This document shows, in pieces, positions 45,216 through 56,035 of a DNA stretch of 64,000 bases. A program made the translations under genes and the position numbers. Numbering within the stretch: the first letter of the stretch is position 1; each line of letters begins with the position of its first letter. Origin of the DNA: Dermatemys mawii (taxonomy: Eukaryota; Chordata; Testudines; Dermatemydidae); the NCBI GenBank assembly GCA_007922305.1, contig ML677326.1, positions 60,034,870 to 60,098,869 of the forward strand. The letters run 5' to 3'. The notes under the pieces are model-generated. The model had not been told where the DNA came from. It did no database searches and worked only from the letters and a program-made list of their open reading frames with translations.

Positions 45216-46750
45216 TCTGGCAACTGATTTACCACACATTTTTAATACAATCGAATTGTGTTTCTTCTCCTTCAGGAAAATGTGAACTTCTGTAATTGTG
45301 TAGGTATATATTGGGAAATAGGTTGTTAACTAAGGGCCAGAGTCTGCCACATTTATTCATGTTGAGTAGTCCATTGTTCCTTCAGTGGTCCCATTGATTT
45401 CAGTTGCCCTAAGCTTTACTAGTGATGTGCAAATACATAATTGTGGGTTGGGATTTTGAGATAAATATCCAGGCAAAAATTTTTGTAACAGAAAAGTTTA
45501 GAATGAAAAAAAATCCCTCTTCAATGGGGGTGAAAGGAATAAGATGTAGTATTCTTTAAAATAAAAATTAATCTGGTAATTCAAAATGAAGGTGTCATAA
45601 AAATAAGATGAAAAAATATTCAAATACATTAAGATTTGCAAAGTAATATTAACATTGCTCAAATATGAATGCCAATTTCCTCTCCCTTTAGATAACCTTT
45701 GTACCTAGTTTATATTTAAAAATACACTAAATAAACCACCCTTTAGTTTCCATGAAGCTGTGTTCTGGATGAGTTTTAAGTCTTTAAGGCAACTGAAATT
45801 TGAAAAGCCTCTTACATTCTCTTCTTACCTTCATCAGTGTAAATTTGGAGCAACTCCATTGAAGTGAATGGAATTACAAGGTTGTTAAATCAGTGTAAGT
45901 GAGAAAAGAATCAGGACCCCTGTATTTGGATAGTGAGTATGTGGAATGGAATGTAGAATCATCCCTCAGCACATTGATTGATGTCTTTGTAGGGTGACTG
46001 GCTGGCCCTTTTGAAAACCGCAAAGTGTGATCCTCTGGTCCTGTTCTCTTTCTTTGTGGGATATAGAAGCTGGCAAGGAAGTTTCATATGTCCCTCCTCA
46101 ATCCTGAATTTTAGGAGAGTGGACAGCTTGCTCACTATCATCAAGTTAAACAGCAACAGAATGGTTAGGTTTCACCTTTTGCCATTGCTATGCATGGTCA
46201 CCTCATATTGCACCATGCTGTAAAGGACATGATCTTGAAGAAAGAAAAACTGGTGTGGGAGAAGTCAAATGATTGTTTATTATCTGCAGTGTTCTTGATG
46301 GTAGAAGACAGATTTTAACAGAACCAAAGCTCTGTTAGTATTGGTTCAATAAAATAAAAATTGATTTTTAGTCATGTCCTGAGAATGCAGAATTACCTCT
46401 AACATGCTGCTCTAGTTGCTGCAAATGTAAATTAGTATCAACTATGAAAATAGAACTGGAAAAGATCAATTAAGTAATAAGGTCCTCTGCGATATGACAT
46501 TTTTCTCATACGTACCCTTCCTCCCACACGACCCAAAAATTGAAGAACAGTTGTTAAGGTTCTGGAAGAACTTCTTTTATGCTAGTCCTAAAATACAGAG
46601 TAGAGAAAATAAAATGTAAGTGGAATGTTAAGTTATACAACAGCAGCATCTGCTAACCCTGCTAACTGGAGTCTGCTAAATCCCCATACTCCCACTTTAA
46701 ATTGCTCCATTACATGTCTGTCAGAATTTCCATTCTAAAGCCAAAGTATT
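45216..46750. other. Unassigned, with palindromic scraps
   Basis: Near 45335-45410 and 45830-45915 motifs such as 'cccattgatttcagttgcc' and 'ccattgaagtgaatggaat' belong to the small palindromic family. No gene is recognised. Confidence 0.4.
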
Positions 46751-46754
46751 CCTG

Positions 46755-46860
46755 GGAGGCTAGGTAGCTCAGTGGGTTATCATACTTACCTTTCACCTCC
46801 ATGGTGCATTCAAATCCTGATTGGTTAGGAAGTGAATTGAGTTTGGTGTTCTCATTCTGG
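46755..46860 (+). repeat. tRNA-derived SINE-like head
   Basis: The bases 'ggtagctcagtgggttat' resemble a pol III A box (about 46763-46775). The bases 'gcattcaaatcctg' resemble a B box (about 46806-46818), about 30 bases downstream. It does not fold as a complete tRNA. A SINE head is the likely reading. Confidence 0.5.
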
Positions 46861-48410
46861 TATCCTATGGATATTTGTCTGCAACACATAATGATGCGTG
46901 ACTTGCATGTTCTATTTAGGAGGTGGCTGCACATGAAATACGAATGGGTGTTGTAAAATTGATCAGAAAGCACTAGCAGAACTGCAGCATCTGAAAAACT
47001 TGTACTTCTCCTGGCTGTAGTCAGAAGCATTAGTACCACTGACTTACACTTTCCCAGGGATTTGAGTTCTTTGCTGTTCCCAGCAACTGGATAAGAAACC
47101 ATACTAGCTGGAATTGAATGAGTTCAGGCACTGTAATCCATAGAATTTGTATGTATAATACCAATATTTTCTTTGCTTTAGGATTTCTAGTTGAGAAAAC
47201 AATGTCTTTCACTTCTTTGTTTAGAAGTGAAGGAACACTAAGGAGACTGGTGCTGGTGTTTAGCAGGCAGTTTAATTTATAGCATAAGAGCTATTCTAGG
47301 CTGACATCTTGTGTTGATGAACCCGTAGATTTATTCAGTAGTATAAGCATTCTGTCTTTCTAATATGTCATTACATTGGTTATCCAACTTTTTCATTTGG
47401 TAAGATCGCTTATTTCTTGAATCAGCTCCCATCCCTAATATTTAATTCTCAAATAGTTTAATTGTGGACAACAACACTAAATTCTCTGTTGACCATGGTC
47501 CATAGTTTAAGATCCACTACCACATCAAGTGGATTTTCCCTGCTCCCTCTTGTTCTGATAGTTTTGTTTGTATGGCACTTTTAAATGTAAGGTATCATCT
47601 TGCCTCCCTATAGGGGACAGTGGAATGAATCATCCCTTCACAATAGAGGATCTTAGAGTGAGGGATATATATAGTGCAGCCTCTTATTTGTTCTTGGCAG
47701 TTTTTCTAATATCTCAAATAAGTTATTTAGAGTAGAAATCTTTGCTGGCTCTTTGCATATGAAAACCATAACACAGAAAACAGGCCCCAAAATAAATTAT
47801 TAAAGCCACAGGCCCCTTAGACTGCAAAGTTGTAGTGCACAGAAGATAGATTCATAACATTTCCTTATAGATAAATAACTGCATACAATACATGGAGTTG
47901 ACATAAACTTGGTTATTAGCTGATATACTAAGGGTTAAAGTTACCAATGAACAGCACAGTTTGCAATCTCGTATTCTATACCTTTACTGGAAAAATGTCA
48001 AAAATCAGCCATCCAATTGCAGAATAAGCACAAGTTTCCAAAATAACTCACAAATACTTCAGTAAACATGGAAGTCTCTTGCTTTTGCTAGGTAATTTCT
48101 GTGTTTCATTTACCAGAGTACTAGCATGGACTGGGGATTCTGTATGGGGATTCCTCCCTGTACTATATTGTCTAAGTAGAGAGTCAGTATAATAGCTCAG
48201 ACTTAGCTAAAGTTCTCCTCAGGGAGTTTATTATATTTTACTTATGTGACTGTTGGCTCTTAATTAGGGCATCTGAAATTCAGAAGCAGTTCAGAGCAAT
48301 TTTCATTTGGTAAGAAGCATTGCATAGGACTATCCTTCTTCTGCAGGGATGCTTTGTGCTTGGCTATAATGGCATATCAGCAGAATTCTCTAGTATTGGA
48401 TGTGTAATGC
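46860..48410. other. Unassigned
   Basis: The minus-strand frame of 130 codons (46710-47102) runs through the SINE head and has no motif. No gene is recognised. Confidence 0.4.
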
Positions 48411-48790
48411 CTGGTGGCTGAAGCAGGCTCGAGGTCAGTCTAGAACTCTAGTCAAGTGTATGCAGGCAGTCAGGTAGTTGGCAGGTCAATCTGTATCAGA
48501 GGCAATCCAGGGCAATAGTTGGATTTCTTGCAAGGGTCAGTAGCCTGAAGCCAATCCAAGGAGCCAGATCAGAGGGTCAGGGAGGCAAGGTTGGATGAGG
48601 CAGCAAAGTAGGGTCAGGTGAGGCAGCTAGTCAACAAGGCAGGGTGAGGTCAGACAATAAGATAGGGATGTAACGCGCAGGCAGTAACTAGTCTGTTGCT
48701 CAGGCAGATTCCTTTTCCTGTTGGGGTCTTTATGAAGTCCAGGTACCCAAGGAGAGTGCTGCCTGTCCACTAAATCAGGGATGAGAGATG
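48410..48790. repeat. Purine-rich quasi-tandem 'gtcaggcag' region
   Basis: Repeated 'gcaggcagtcagg', 'gggtcagggaggcaagg' and 'agggtcaggtgaggcagc' motifs form an irregular tandem-like block similar to a turtle LTR segment. No frame is supported. Confidence 0.4.
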
Positions 48791-48841
48791 TGGCTGCTGT
48801 AGGCCTTTAGCACTAAGGCTATTGTCAGGGATGCAAACTTA

Positions 48842-49068
48842 GGGCAAGTCTACATTACCCGCTGAATCAGTGGGTAGCGATTGATCTATCAGGGATCGAT
48901 TTATCACATCTAGCATCTAGATCTATCGCATCTGTCAGTTGACTCGCTGCCGTGAGGACACCCGGGTAAGTCGACCTAAGGTACATTGATTTCAGCTATG
49001 CTATTTGCATAGCTGAAATTGCATATCTTAGGTCAACCCCACCCTTCTAGTGTAGACCTGGCTTAAGT
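48842..49068. repeat. MITE with 'aagtctaca' / 'tgtagacctgg' ends
   Basis: The left end 'ggcaagtctacattacccgc' and the right end 'tagtgtagacctggctta' are imperfect inverted repeats. The interior 'gtagcgattgatctatcagg' and 'taagtcgacctaaggtac' matches a known turtle family. A local hairpin 'tttcagctatgc' / 'gcatagctgaaa' lies near 48990-49018. Confidence 0.7.
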
Positions 49069-49145
49069 GCATTGCTTAGTGAGTTGCACAGCTGTTAAGG
49101 CTGATGCCAGTGGGCCTGGGTTCAGTACTAGTTTCCAGACAGGAT
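49067..49145 (+). repeat. tRNA-like SINE scrap
   Basis: The bases 'ttgcttagtgagttg' and 'gggcctgggttcagtacta' resemble A- and B-box regions. It is degenerate. Confidence 0.3.
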
Positions 49146-49681
49146 GCAATATTCCAAAGCACCCTTTCAAAATTCCTGCTCATATAATTCTTTTGTTAAT
49201 GATAATAGCTAATAAAGGAGCAGTTTCACAAATTCAATTTGAGATCTCTCCACGACCCCCTCCTAAAATAGCTAGAAGCTGCCTCTGGTTATATATATTA
49301 AATAAAGCTCTTAGAAAGCCATAACAGACCACTGCCTACAATGACCTAAAATGAAGTGGGGAAGAATAGTAGGATAACATGGCCCAGAATAATTGTGTGG
49401 GGTTTTTTTCTGTATGGAAATTAGACAGCAATTTAAACCTAAGGGTGGGCTCCAAAGTCCCCCCAGGCTGATATGAGTTGCCCAGAAGTAATGCACAGTG
49501 ACTCAATCATTTGTCTACCCATACCACCCAAAAGCTAAAACACTATTACTGGAGGTGAGGACATGTGAAAGGGATTAGAAAAGTCTCTTTAAAATTATGT
49601 TTCCAGTGTTTAAAAGATGTGATGAGACAGTCTTGTCTGTGAAATCAGAAGGCTTTGCTCAGTAATAACTTTGAAAAGGTA
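49145..49681. other. Unassigned
   Basis: No gene is recognised. Confidence 0.4.
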
Positions 49682-49689
49682 CTGTAATG

Positions 49690-49764
49690 ATAATGGCACC
49701 TTAAAGATAAAGGCACCTTTGTCACTTCTGCAATTCCAGACTAACACGGCTACCCCTCTGATTC
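49690..49764 (+). mobile_element. Minimal Penelope-like 3' end with 8-bp duplication
   Basis: The sequence 'ggcacctttgtcacttctgc' then 'agactaacacggctacccct' and 'ctgattc' is the sense-strand 3' end of the PLE also seen at 55.76 kb. The perfect octamer 'ctgtaatg' flanks it (49682-49689 and 49765-49772). Only about 75 bases were inserted, an extreme 5' truncation. Confidence 0.7.
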
Positions 49765-49772
49765 CTGTAATG

Positions 49773-50282
49773 TTAATGTAATGCTTTTTTGGTGTCAGTA
49801 AAATATAGGAGGTTATCTCCCTTCATTTTCTCCCTCTACTGTACATAGGAAAAGATACAGATATAAGGAGAAATAAAATATCTATGTTTAAATGTTACTA
49901 ATTTCATGGAACAAACTGATTTGGAAAACATAAGAACATCTCCACCAAATTTTCATTCATGGTTAGACTTGATCTCAAACTGAAGTCTTTTTGGTGGAAA
50001 TGTAGGGAGTTCAGATAATGAAATTTAGAATGTCCAACCATCTCTACCTGGCTGGTAGGCCTTCTTGGGAAGCATCCCGCGGCCACCTTATCCTCCCAGC
50101 TTTCAGGAATTGAACAGAGGGGCTGCTTAGTATTCACAGGACATGGCTGAAAGTCACCCTCCACAAGCTTCTGTGTAGTAGCATACTTTCCCCCTATTTT
50201 TCAGTAGTGGGTTCCAGAAATGCTCCACGTGGTTCAATTGCACAGCAATGGCATACTGACATGTTAGAGGATGAATGGCTGT
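49773..50282. other. Unassigned
   Basis: No gene is recognised. The minus-strand frame at 49904-50164 is not supported. Confidence 0.4.
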
Positions 50283-50495
50283 TGGGGACTCAGGAAAGGG
50301 GAATTCTATTCCTGGCTCAGTGTCAGACTACCTGTGTAACTTTGGCCAATCTATCTAATCCCTCAGTGCCTCAGTCCTTCAGCTGTAAAATGAGGATAAT
50401 ATTTCACAGAAATACTGTGAGGATAAATGAATGTTTGGAGCGGCTCAGATATAATATTGATAAATGGCATAGGAAAGGCCATAAATAAATATATT
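50283..50495 (+). repeat. MIR-like SINE
   Basis: The order 'tggctcagtgtcagactacc', 'tgtgtaactttggcc', 'ccctcagtgcctcagtcctt', 'gctgtaaaatgaggataata' and 'tactgtgaggataaatgaat' is that of MIR-type SINEs. The 93-codon frame over it is a by-product. Confidence 0.65.
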
Positions 50496-50499
50496 CTGT

Positions 50500-53400
50500 A
50501 AGACACTTTGATGTTCAGATGTAGTAGAATTTGCTGCAGTATTCTAAAATCCTTGTCTTTCCATGTGAGAACAGAGATTTCAGACTACTACAGTGCACTC
50601 TGTAATAGTGGCAGCAGAACTTCATCAAAACATTTCTGGGCCATGACTCTGAAAAAGGAGGTGTGAAATCAGAAGTCAATGGGAACTGAGGGCACTCAGA
50701 ACCTTTCATGATTGAGGCTTTGATCATAATTGTATGTTTTATACTTATAAATGTATAAGCAATGCACTAAGCAATGGCCTCAGGTGCCAGACTGTGGGGG
50801 GTGCCACTAGGACCCAAAGTGTAGAAAATTGTGTCTGCTGCTGGTGCATATGTATTCTCTCTGCTCTAGATGCACAGAGATGGGGGAGTGCTGTGCTGGA
50901 GGAAGGAGGGCACAAGAGACCTTTCAAAGTTTTGGCCCAAATAAGGGAGTATGGGGGTGTCATTTGAACTCCCTGCCTTAGGTGCCAAAATGTTGTGGGC
51001 TTGCCCTGATGGGAGGGCTCCAGAAAATTCTGCATACTTCCTCCAAGTTCTTCCAGTGGTTGGAGCAGAGTAAGTCCCCTTTCTCCTCATGCTCACATGG
51101 AAGGAGCAGGATCAAGCCTTAACCTCTGTGGGTTCCGCTGAGCCACTCTAGACACAGGACATTCATGGGGCAGCTCTTTACTTTTACGCTTACTCCTGGC
51201 TCCCTGGAGGCACACAGTGGTATTTCAATCCCATGAGTTAACTCTGGGACCTTCCTGCAGGGGAGGACTCCATGATGCAGAATGCTAGGGACATATCCCA
51301 GTTATTCTGCACAGTGGTTGTAAGGGTACAATTCATATTCCCAAAACTTGCCTTCTCCTTCTGCCTCCCTCCTTATGCATTCCCAAGAGAAACTGGGATA
51401 GGTTGGAGAATCGTACTGTGTAGGCGGCTGGTCTGCCTCTCTCATGGGAAAGAGGAAATCTGTGTGGACATCAGGCAGCTCAGTCTGATCCATATGGATC
51501 GCCGTTGTCATTGTTTTTGAAAAAAAAATGCATTTTAAAGGAATATTTTAAAAGCAAATAGGTGAGAAATCTCATAGTTTTATCCTTCTGACACCAAAAA
51601 CAGTGTCCCCACCCCATAAATTACCAAGATGCACTATATAAAAACACAAAACAAATAAAAGCCGCCACAATAACACTGGAACGGACTGTTTTCCTTCATG
51701 TCTCTGTTTTCTCTGCACTTGTGATCAGGCAGGATATTTAAATGTATAAGAAATGCCTCTGTGAAGATTCTTAAACATTTCAATAGCTGCCTGTTTACAA
51801 AAAAATGAAGTAGACCTGCACATTAGGGAGAAAAGCTCCTTCAGCATACACATGTTTGCAGCCTGAAACAGGGTCAGTAGGTTATATTTTCAGTTTTCCA
51901 GGCTTGACTATAATAAAGGATACAGCTCAAGAAAAAACACTAGGCAAAAATTTCTACTACTGTATTGCCATTGATTTCAGCAGAGAATTTGGCCCTCTGT
52001 ACGAATATAACACTCAAAAAATAACATCCAGTGCTTTATAAACTGTGAAAGATTAAATCTTAATTATGATTTCATCTTTTTATATGTAAAAATAGTTTAA
52101 TATATCACCTGCCCTATTAAGAAAAACAGTTAAAATATACCCAGGAGTACTGGAGGTAGCTATGCAAACACCAAATTTTCATGACTAACATTTTTATAAT
52201 AATCATCATTTGCTTACAGAAATAAATTATTCAGTGGCCATATGTTTAAAATGTAACCATGCTGAAATGCAATACAACACTTATTTTGCTCACAAGTAGA
52301 GTTTTACACTCAACAGTTGAAAGATGAATTGGTCGGATGTCATTGAATGTCACACAAAGTACACAAAGGCTGTGTGACCTTTGGTATATTGCAGATGGAA
52401 TAAACAAAAATAAAATTAATTAGCAAAGGAAGAACAAACTGTTTACAAATCCAGATAAGAGCAGAGCTGTCAAAAGCTGAGACAAAGCAGAAAGCCATGT
52501 GATACCACCACTAAAGACAAGAACTAGGCTGGGAAAGAAAAATAAATGGTAACAAATGAGTCATAATTTTAAAATTAGCTATAACTAAAAGATATAGCTG
52601 AGGAAGTGTTTTGACTTAGTCATCATTCAATGGACCTAAATCTTTCTTAATAATTGTGCCCGGATCTTATGCCAATTCTGAGTGGTCTGACAATGGGTAA
52701 TAAAGACTAACAGGAACTTGGGTTGAAGATCCTAACTTTTTCCTATGTTTTAATTAATAATTGTAATTCATGAATTGTAAACAGCTCTAGGTCCATATGT
52801 TATAGACGTGTGATTTGTAGTTAAGAGACAGAAATAGGCAGCCTCATATTCTGTTCAATATGGATTTCTCTTTTAGGATCATTAAGTTGAATTAAGAATC
52901 CTGGATGCAAAGAGCTCACTCTGCACACTTTCTTAAGAAAAGAGGCTTACTAGTTATTTTCTATACTGTATTAGTTTTTTTTTATATTGCCTGCCTATTA
53001 TTACTCATTTATGGTAACTTATTAGGTACTTGAGTATTGATAACATACTCTGCATTTCCCTGCACTCACGTGGGGCTAGATTCTGATGTCATTACTTTGA
53101 GTAGTACATTACTCCCAAGAAATCCCTTTGAAATCTTAGAACCATTAAATTAATGAGACTACTCGAGGAGTCAGAGACTACTCAGAGCAAAACCATCACA
53201 ATTTTGTCCTTAATAAATCGCTGATGTAGTTTTTAAAAGGAATATATGTTTCTTTAAAGAACAACTTTTAAAGGGACTTCATTCATAAAATATTTGATTT
53301 AATTTCCATAGGGCTTAGAAGCCAACAACACTGGGCTGGATTGATCAAAGAAATAACAGGTTAATATATTTCATTTCTGAATACTACCAAATAAATGTTA

Positions 53401-54040
53401 TTACTATCTATATAATATGATTTCAGGATTGTTACTTTTTCTATGTATCACTCTGAAGCCTAGAATATCTGAGTCAATCAGTGTGAATGGATTGCAACAG
53501 TTTACAAGTGTGGTTGAGGGCTGCTTTTGTTTAGAATATCACCAGGTTGAATCATCATTGGGATTCATGGTCTGTTACTGGCCAATTTTTACATTTTCAG
53601 TCTTTTTTAAAACTTAACAAATTACCCCCATGCCAGGTTTTTACCTAGTCCTGCAATAATCACTTTTCAGATTGTTATCACTGAAACTTCTGTACAAACA
53701 GCTCTATATTTATAGGAGAGAGCGCATATATAGAGAACAGAATGTCTTTGTAAAGCATTGGTTTTTCCTAAATAAGGAAATTAAGTAAACACCCCTGGAA
53801 TCATATGTTGACAAGAATTAAATAACTGCTGAATGCCATTTATTCCCTGAGGCTAAAATGCACATGAGAGTGGAACACACATGCAACATCCCCCGCACTG
53901 GAGCTGAGGATGAGAGCGTGATAGTACAGCTCCAGCCACTGAGGACACTCTGTGCACTGTGGAGGGGTTTCCATTCTAGCTCCTCATAGACTAGCACCTT
54001 GCTTTAGCTGGAGCACCATTTGGCTTAAGTAGATAGGATA
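50500..54040. other. Unassigned long stretch, no gene seen
   Basis: Most of this interval is AT-rich and free of repeats I can name. The minus-strand frames at 50745-51096 and the plus-strand frame at 51272-51520 show no domain. It could hold conserved non-coding sequence, which cannot be judged from one genome. Confidence 0.4.
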
Positions 54041-54042
54041 GT

Positions 54043-54551
54043 TGTCAGGATCAGGACATATGGTTATTTTACCAAAGCAACAGGTAGGGAGTTATTCTCA
54101 CAGGTTAGTATTGGAATATATATTAACTGGATTTTTGGAACAGGGAGCTGGAATAGGAGCTTGCTCCATCCACTCCACGCATCGACCTGGTAATATCCCA
54201 AGGAAGAGGACAGAATATGTTGTTCTATCCCAGTACAAAGCTGGGAGGTGGTTTCACACCCCTTGGTAGTTGGAGTGTTCAGAGCAAAAAGAGAAGGGGT
54301 ACATCATGGTACCAGAGAAACCAGGTAGAAAACTGGTTAAATCTCATTTCAGATTACATATACATTATCTTTTACTTGTAAACAGCTAGGGTATAAAAAG
54401 ATGGCTTTAGTGGTGTAATTTTGGGAGCACACCTTTTGTATATGGTGAATATAACAATTGTGCACCAAATGGCTTCCACCAGAAACTGTTATCATATAGA
54501 ACCCTTTTCTTGTACTGTGTTGTTGGCTTATAACAATAAATCTGACTGACA
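54043..54551 (+). mobile_element. Solo LTR of an endogenous retrovirus
   Basis: It begins 'tgtcaggatcaggacatatg' and ends 'aataaatctgactgaca', so TGTCA and TGACA form inverted ends. A TATA box 'gtataaaaag' sits near 54391 and a poly(A) signal AATAAA at 54535-54540, in the order expected of an LTR. Internal 'gcaccaaatggcttccacca' and 'agaacccttttcttgtactg' match a turtle family I know. The target duplication is not obvious. No viral genes follow. The frame at 54042-54269 is inside the LTR. Confidence 0.75.
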
Positions 54552-54571
54552 TTGATTATTTGGTCTTTGGA

Positions 54572-55150
54572 GCAACAAAGAGTCTTGTAGCACCTTATAG
54601 ACTAACAGATGTTTGGGATCATGAGCTTTTGTGGGCTAAGACCCACTTCATCAGATGAATGTTGTGGAAATCTCCAGAGGCAGGTATAAATATGCAGGCA
54701 AAATAGCAAGGTAAATTCAATCAGGAAAGATGAGGCTCACCTCCAGCAGCTGATCTGGAGGTGTGAACACCCAGAGAGGAGAAACTGCTTTTGTTGTTGG
54801 CGAGCCATTCACAGTCTTTGTTTAGTCCTGAGCTGATGGTGTCAAATTTGCAGATGAACTGGAGCTCAGCAGTTTCTCTCTGAAGTCTGGTCTTGAAGTT
54901 TTTGTCTGCAGGATGGCTGTCTTTAGCTCTGCTACTGAATGTCCAGGCAGGTTGAAATGTTCTCCTACAGGCTTTTGTATATTGCCATTCCTAATATCTC
55001 ATTTGTGTCCATTTATCAGATCTCTGGTTCAGTTACCTGCACATCTACCAATATAATATACAGCATCATGTGCCAGCAATGCCCCTCTGCTACGTACATC
55101 TGCCAGACTGGACAATCTCTACGTAAAAGGATAAATGGACACAAATCAGG
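54572..55150 (-). mobile_element. Penelope-like element insertion with 5' inversion
   Basis: From 54572 to about 55017 the PLE runs antisense: 'cttgtagcaccttatagact', 'gagcttttgtgggctaagac', then the C-terminal GIY-YIG coding part. From about 55018 to 55150 it runs in the opposite direction. The 17-bp sequence 'atttgtgtccatttatc' (55001-55017) recurs inverted at 55130-55146, marking the junction. This is the expected product of twin priming during target-primed insertion. The element is truncated and inactive. Confidence 0.75.
54985..55150 (+). pseudogene. PLE GIY-YIG endonuclease fragment, N-terminal part
   Basis: The plus strand encodes 'NIIYSIMCQQCPS' and 'TYICQTGQSLRKRINGHKS'. These correspond to the GIY and YIG halves (the latter as YIC) and the C-x2-C pair of Penelope endonucleases. 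The continuation of the domain ('GEHFNLPGHS') is on the minus strand near 54940-54970. The domain is therefore physically split and cannot be expressed as one protein. The 99-codon frame at 54939-55238 only partly reflects it. Confidence 0.75.
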
Positions 55151-55394
55151 TTGGGTGTTTAGATTGTTTGGTGCCCAGCCCTGCCTGAGGGTTTGGGCCC
55201 CTGAACCATTCACTCCTCTACCTCATTGGAGGAACTGAGCACCGAGACTACTAACTTCCCCATTATCTTAGACTATCCTTCCAGGGGCATGTACAGCAAA
55301 GAGATGTGGCTTCCCTCAGAGATTGATGAAGAGGGAGGGCCACACATGCCTACAAACCTACAATGCCATTGTACGCAGTCTTATTATACCAGCC

Positions 55395-55645
55395 CCTCCA
55401 AAAACATATCAAGCTAAGTCTTGAAGCCATTTTTTTTGTTCCACTTGTGAGGCTGTTCCAGAACTTCATTCCTCTGATGATTAGCATCCTTTTTCTAATT
55501 TCAAGCCTAAATTTGTTGATGGCCAGTTTGTATCCATTTGTTCTTGTGTCCACATTGGCACTTAACTTACATACTCTTCACCCTCGCTGGTATTTATCCC
55601 TCTGATGTATTTATAGAGAGCAATATTAAAATAGTCCAGGTGATT
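55395..55645 (-). mobile_element. CR1-type LINE 3' fragment, antisense (second subfamily)
   Basis: The bases 'cacttgtgaggctgttccag', 'ttctaatttcaagcctaaat', 'gatggccagtttgtatccat', 'ttgttcttgtgtccacattg' and 'tggtatttatccctctgatg' match a turtle CR1 subfamily tail in antisense order. It differs from the tail at 44.4 kb. The frames on both strands over it are not genes. Confidence 0.75.
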
Positions 55646-55758
55646 ACTATATTTCAGAGAAAAAATATTCTGATAGTGCCATACATTCTTCTCTTGTGAG
55701 AAAGAAAGAGAATGTATAGCTCACTAAAACAAAGAGCTTCTAATACCATCCAAAATAT

Positions 55759-56023
55759 CAGAGGGGTAGCCATGTTAGTCTGGAATTGCAGAAGTGACAA
55801 AGAGTCCTGTGGCACCTTAAAAACTAACTAAATTTTTTTTAGAGCATAAGCTTTCGTGGGCTAATACCCACTTCGTCAGATGCATGCAGTGGAAGTATCC
55901 AGGGGCAGGTATACCCTGGATACTTCCACTGCATGCATCCGACAAAGTGGGTATTAGCCCACAAAAGCTTATGCTCTAAAAAAATTTTAGTTAGTCTTTA
56001 AGGTGCCACAGGACTCTTTGTCA
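55759..56023. mobile_element. Fold-back Penelope-like insertion with 12-bp duplication
   Basis: The perfect 12-mer 'catccaaaatat' flanks the insertion (55747-55758 and 56024-56035). Inside, the PLE tail runs antisense from 55759 ('cagaggggtagccatgttag') to about 55904. After a 9-base loop it runs back sense from 55914 to 56023. The arms of about 110 bp (55794-55904 and 55914-56024) pair with few mismatches. It is 265 bp and non-coding. Confidence 0.88.
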
Positions 56024-56035
56024 CATCCAAAATAT

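Noticed and set aside
46755..46860. Possible tRNA gene
   Set aside because: A- and B-box-like motifs are present but the stems of a tRNA cloverleaf cannot be formed. SINE head preferred.
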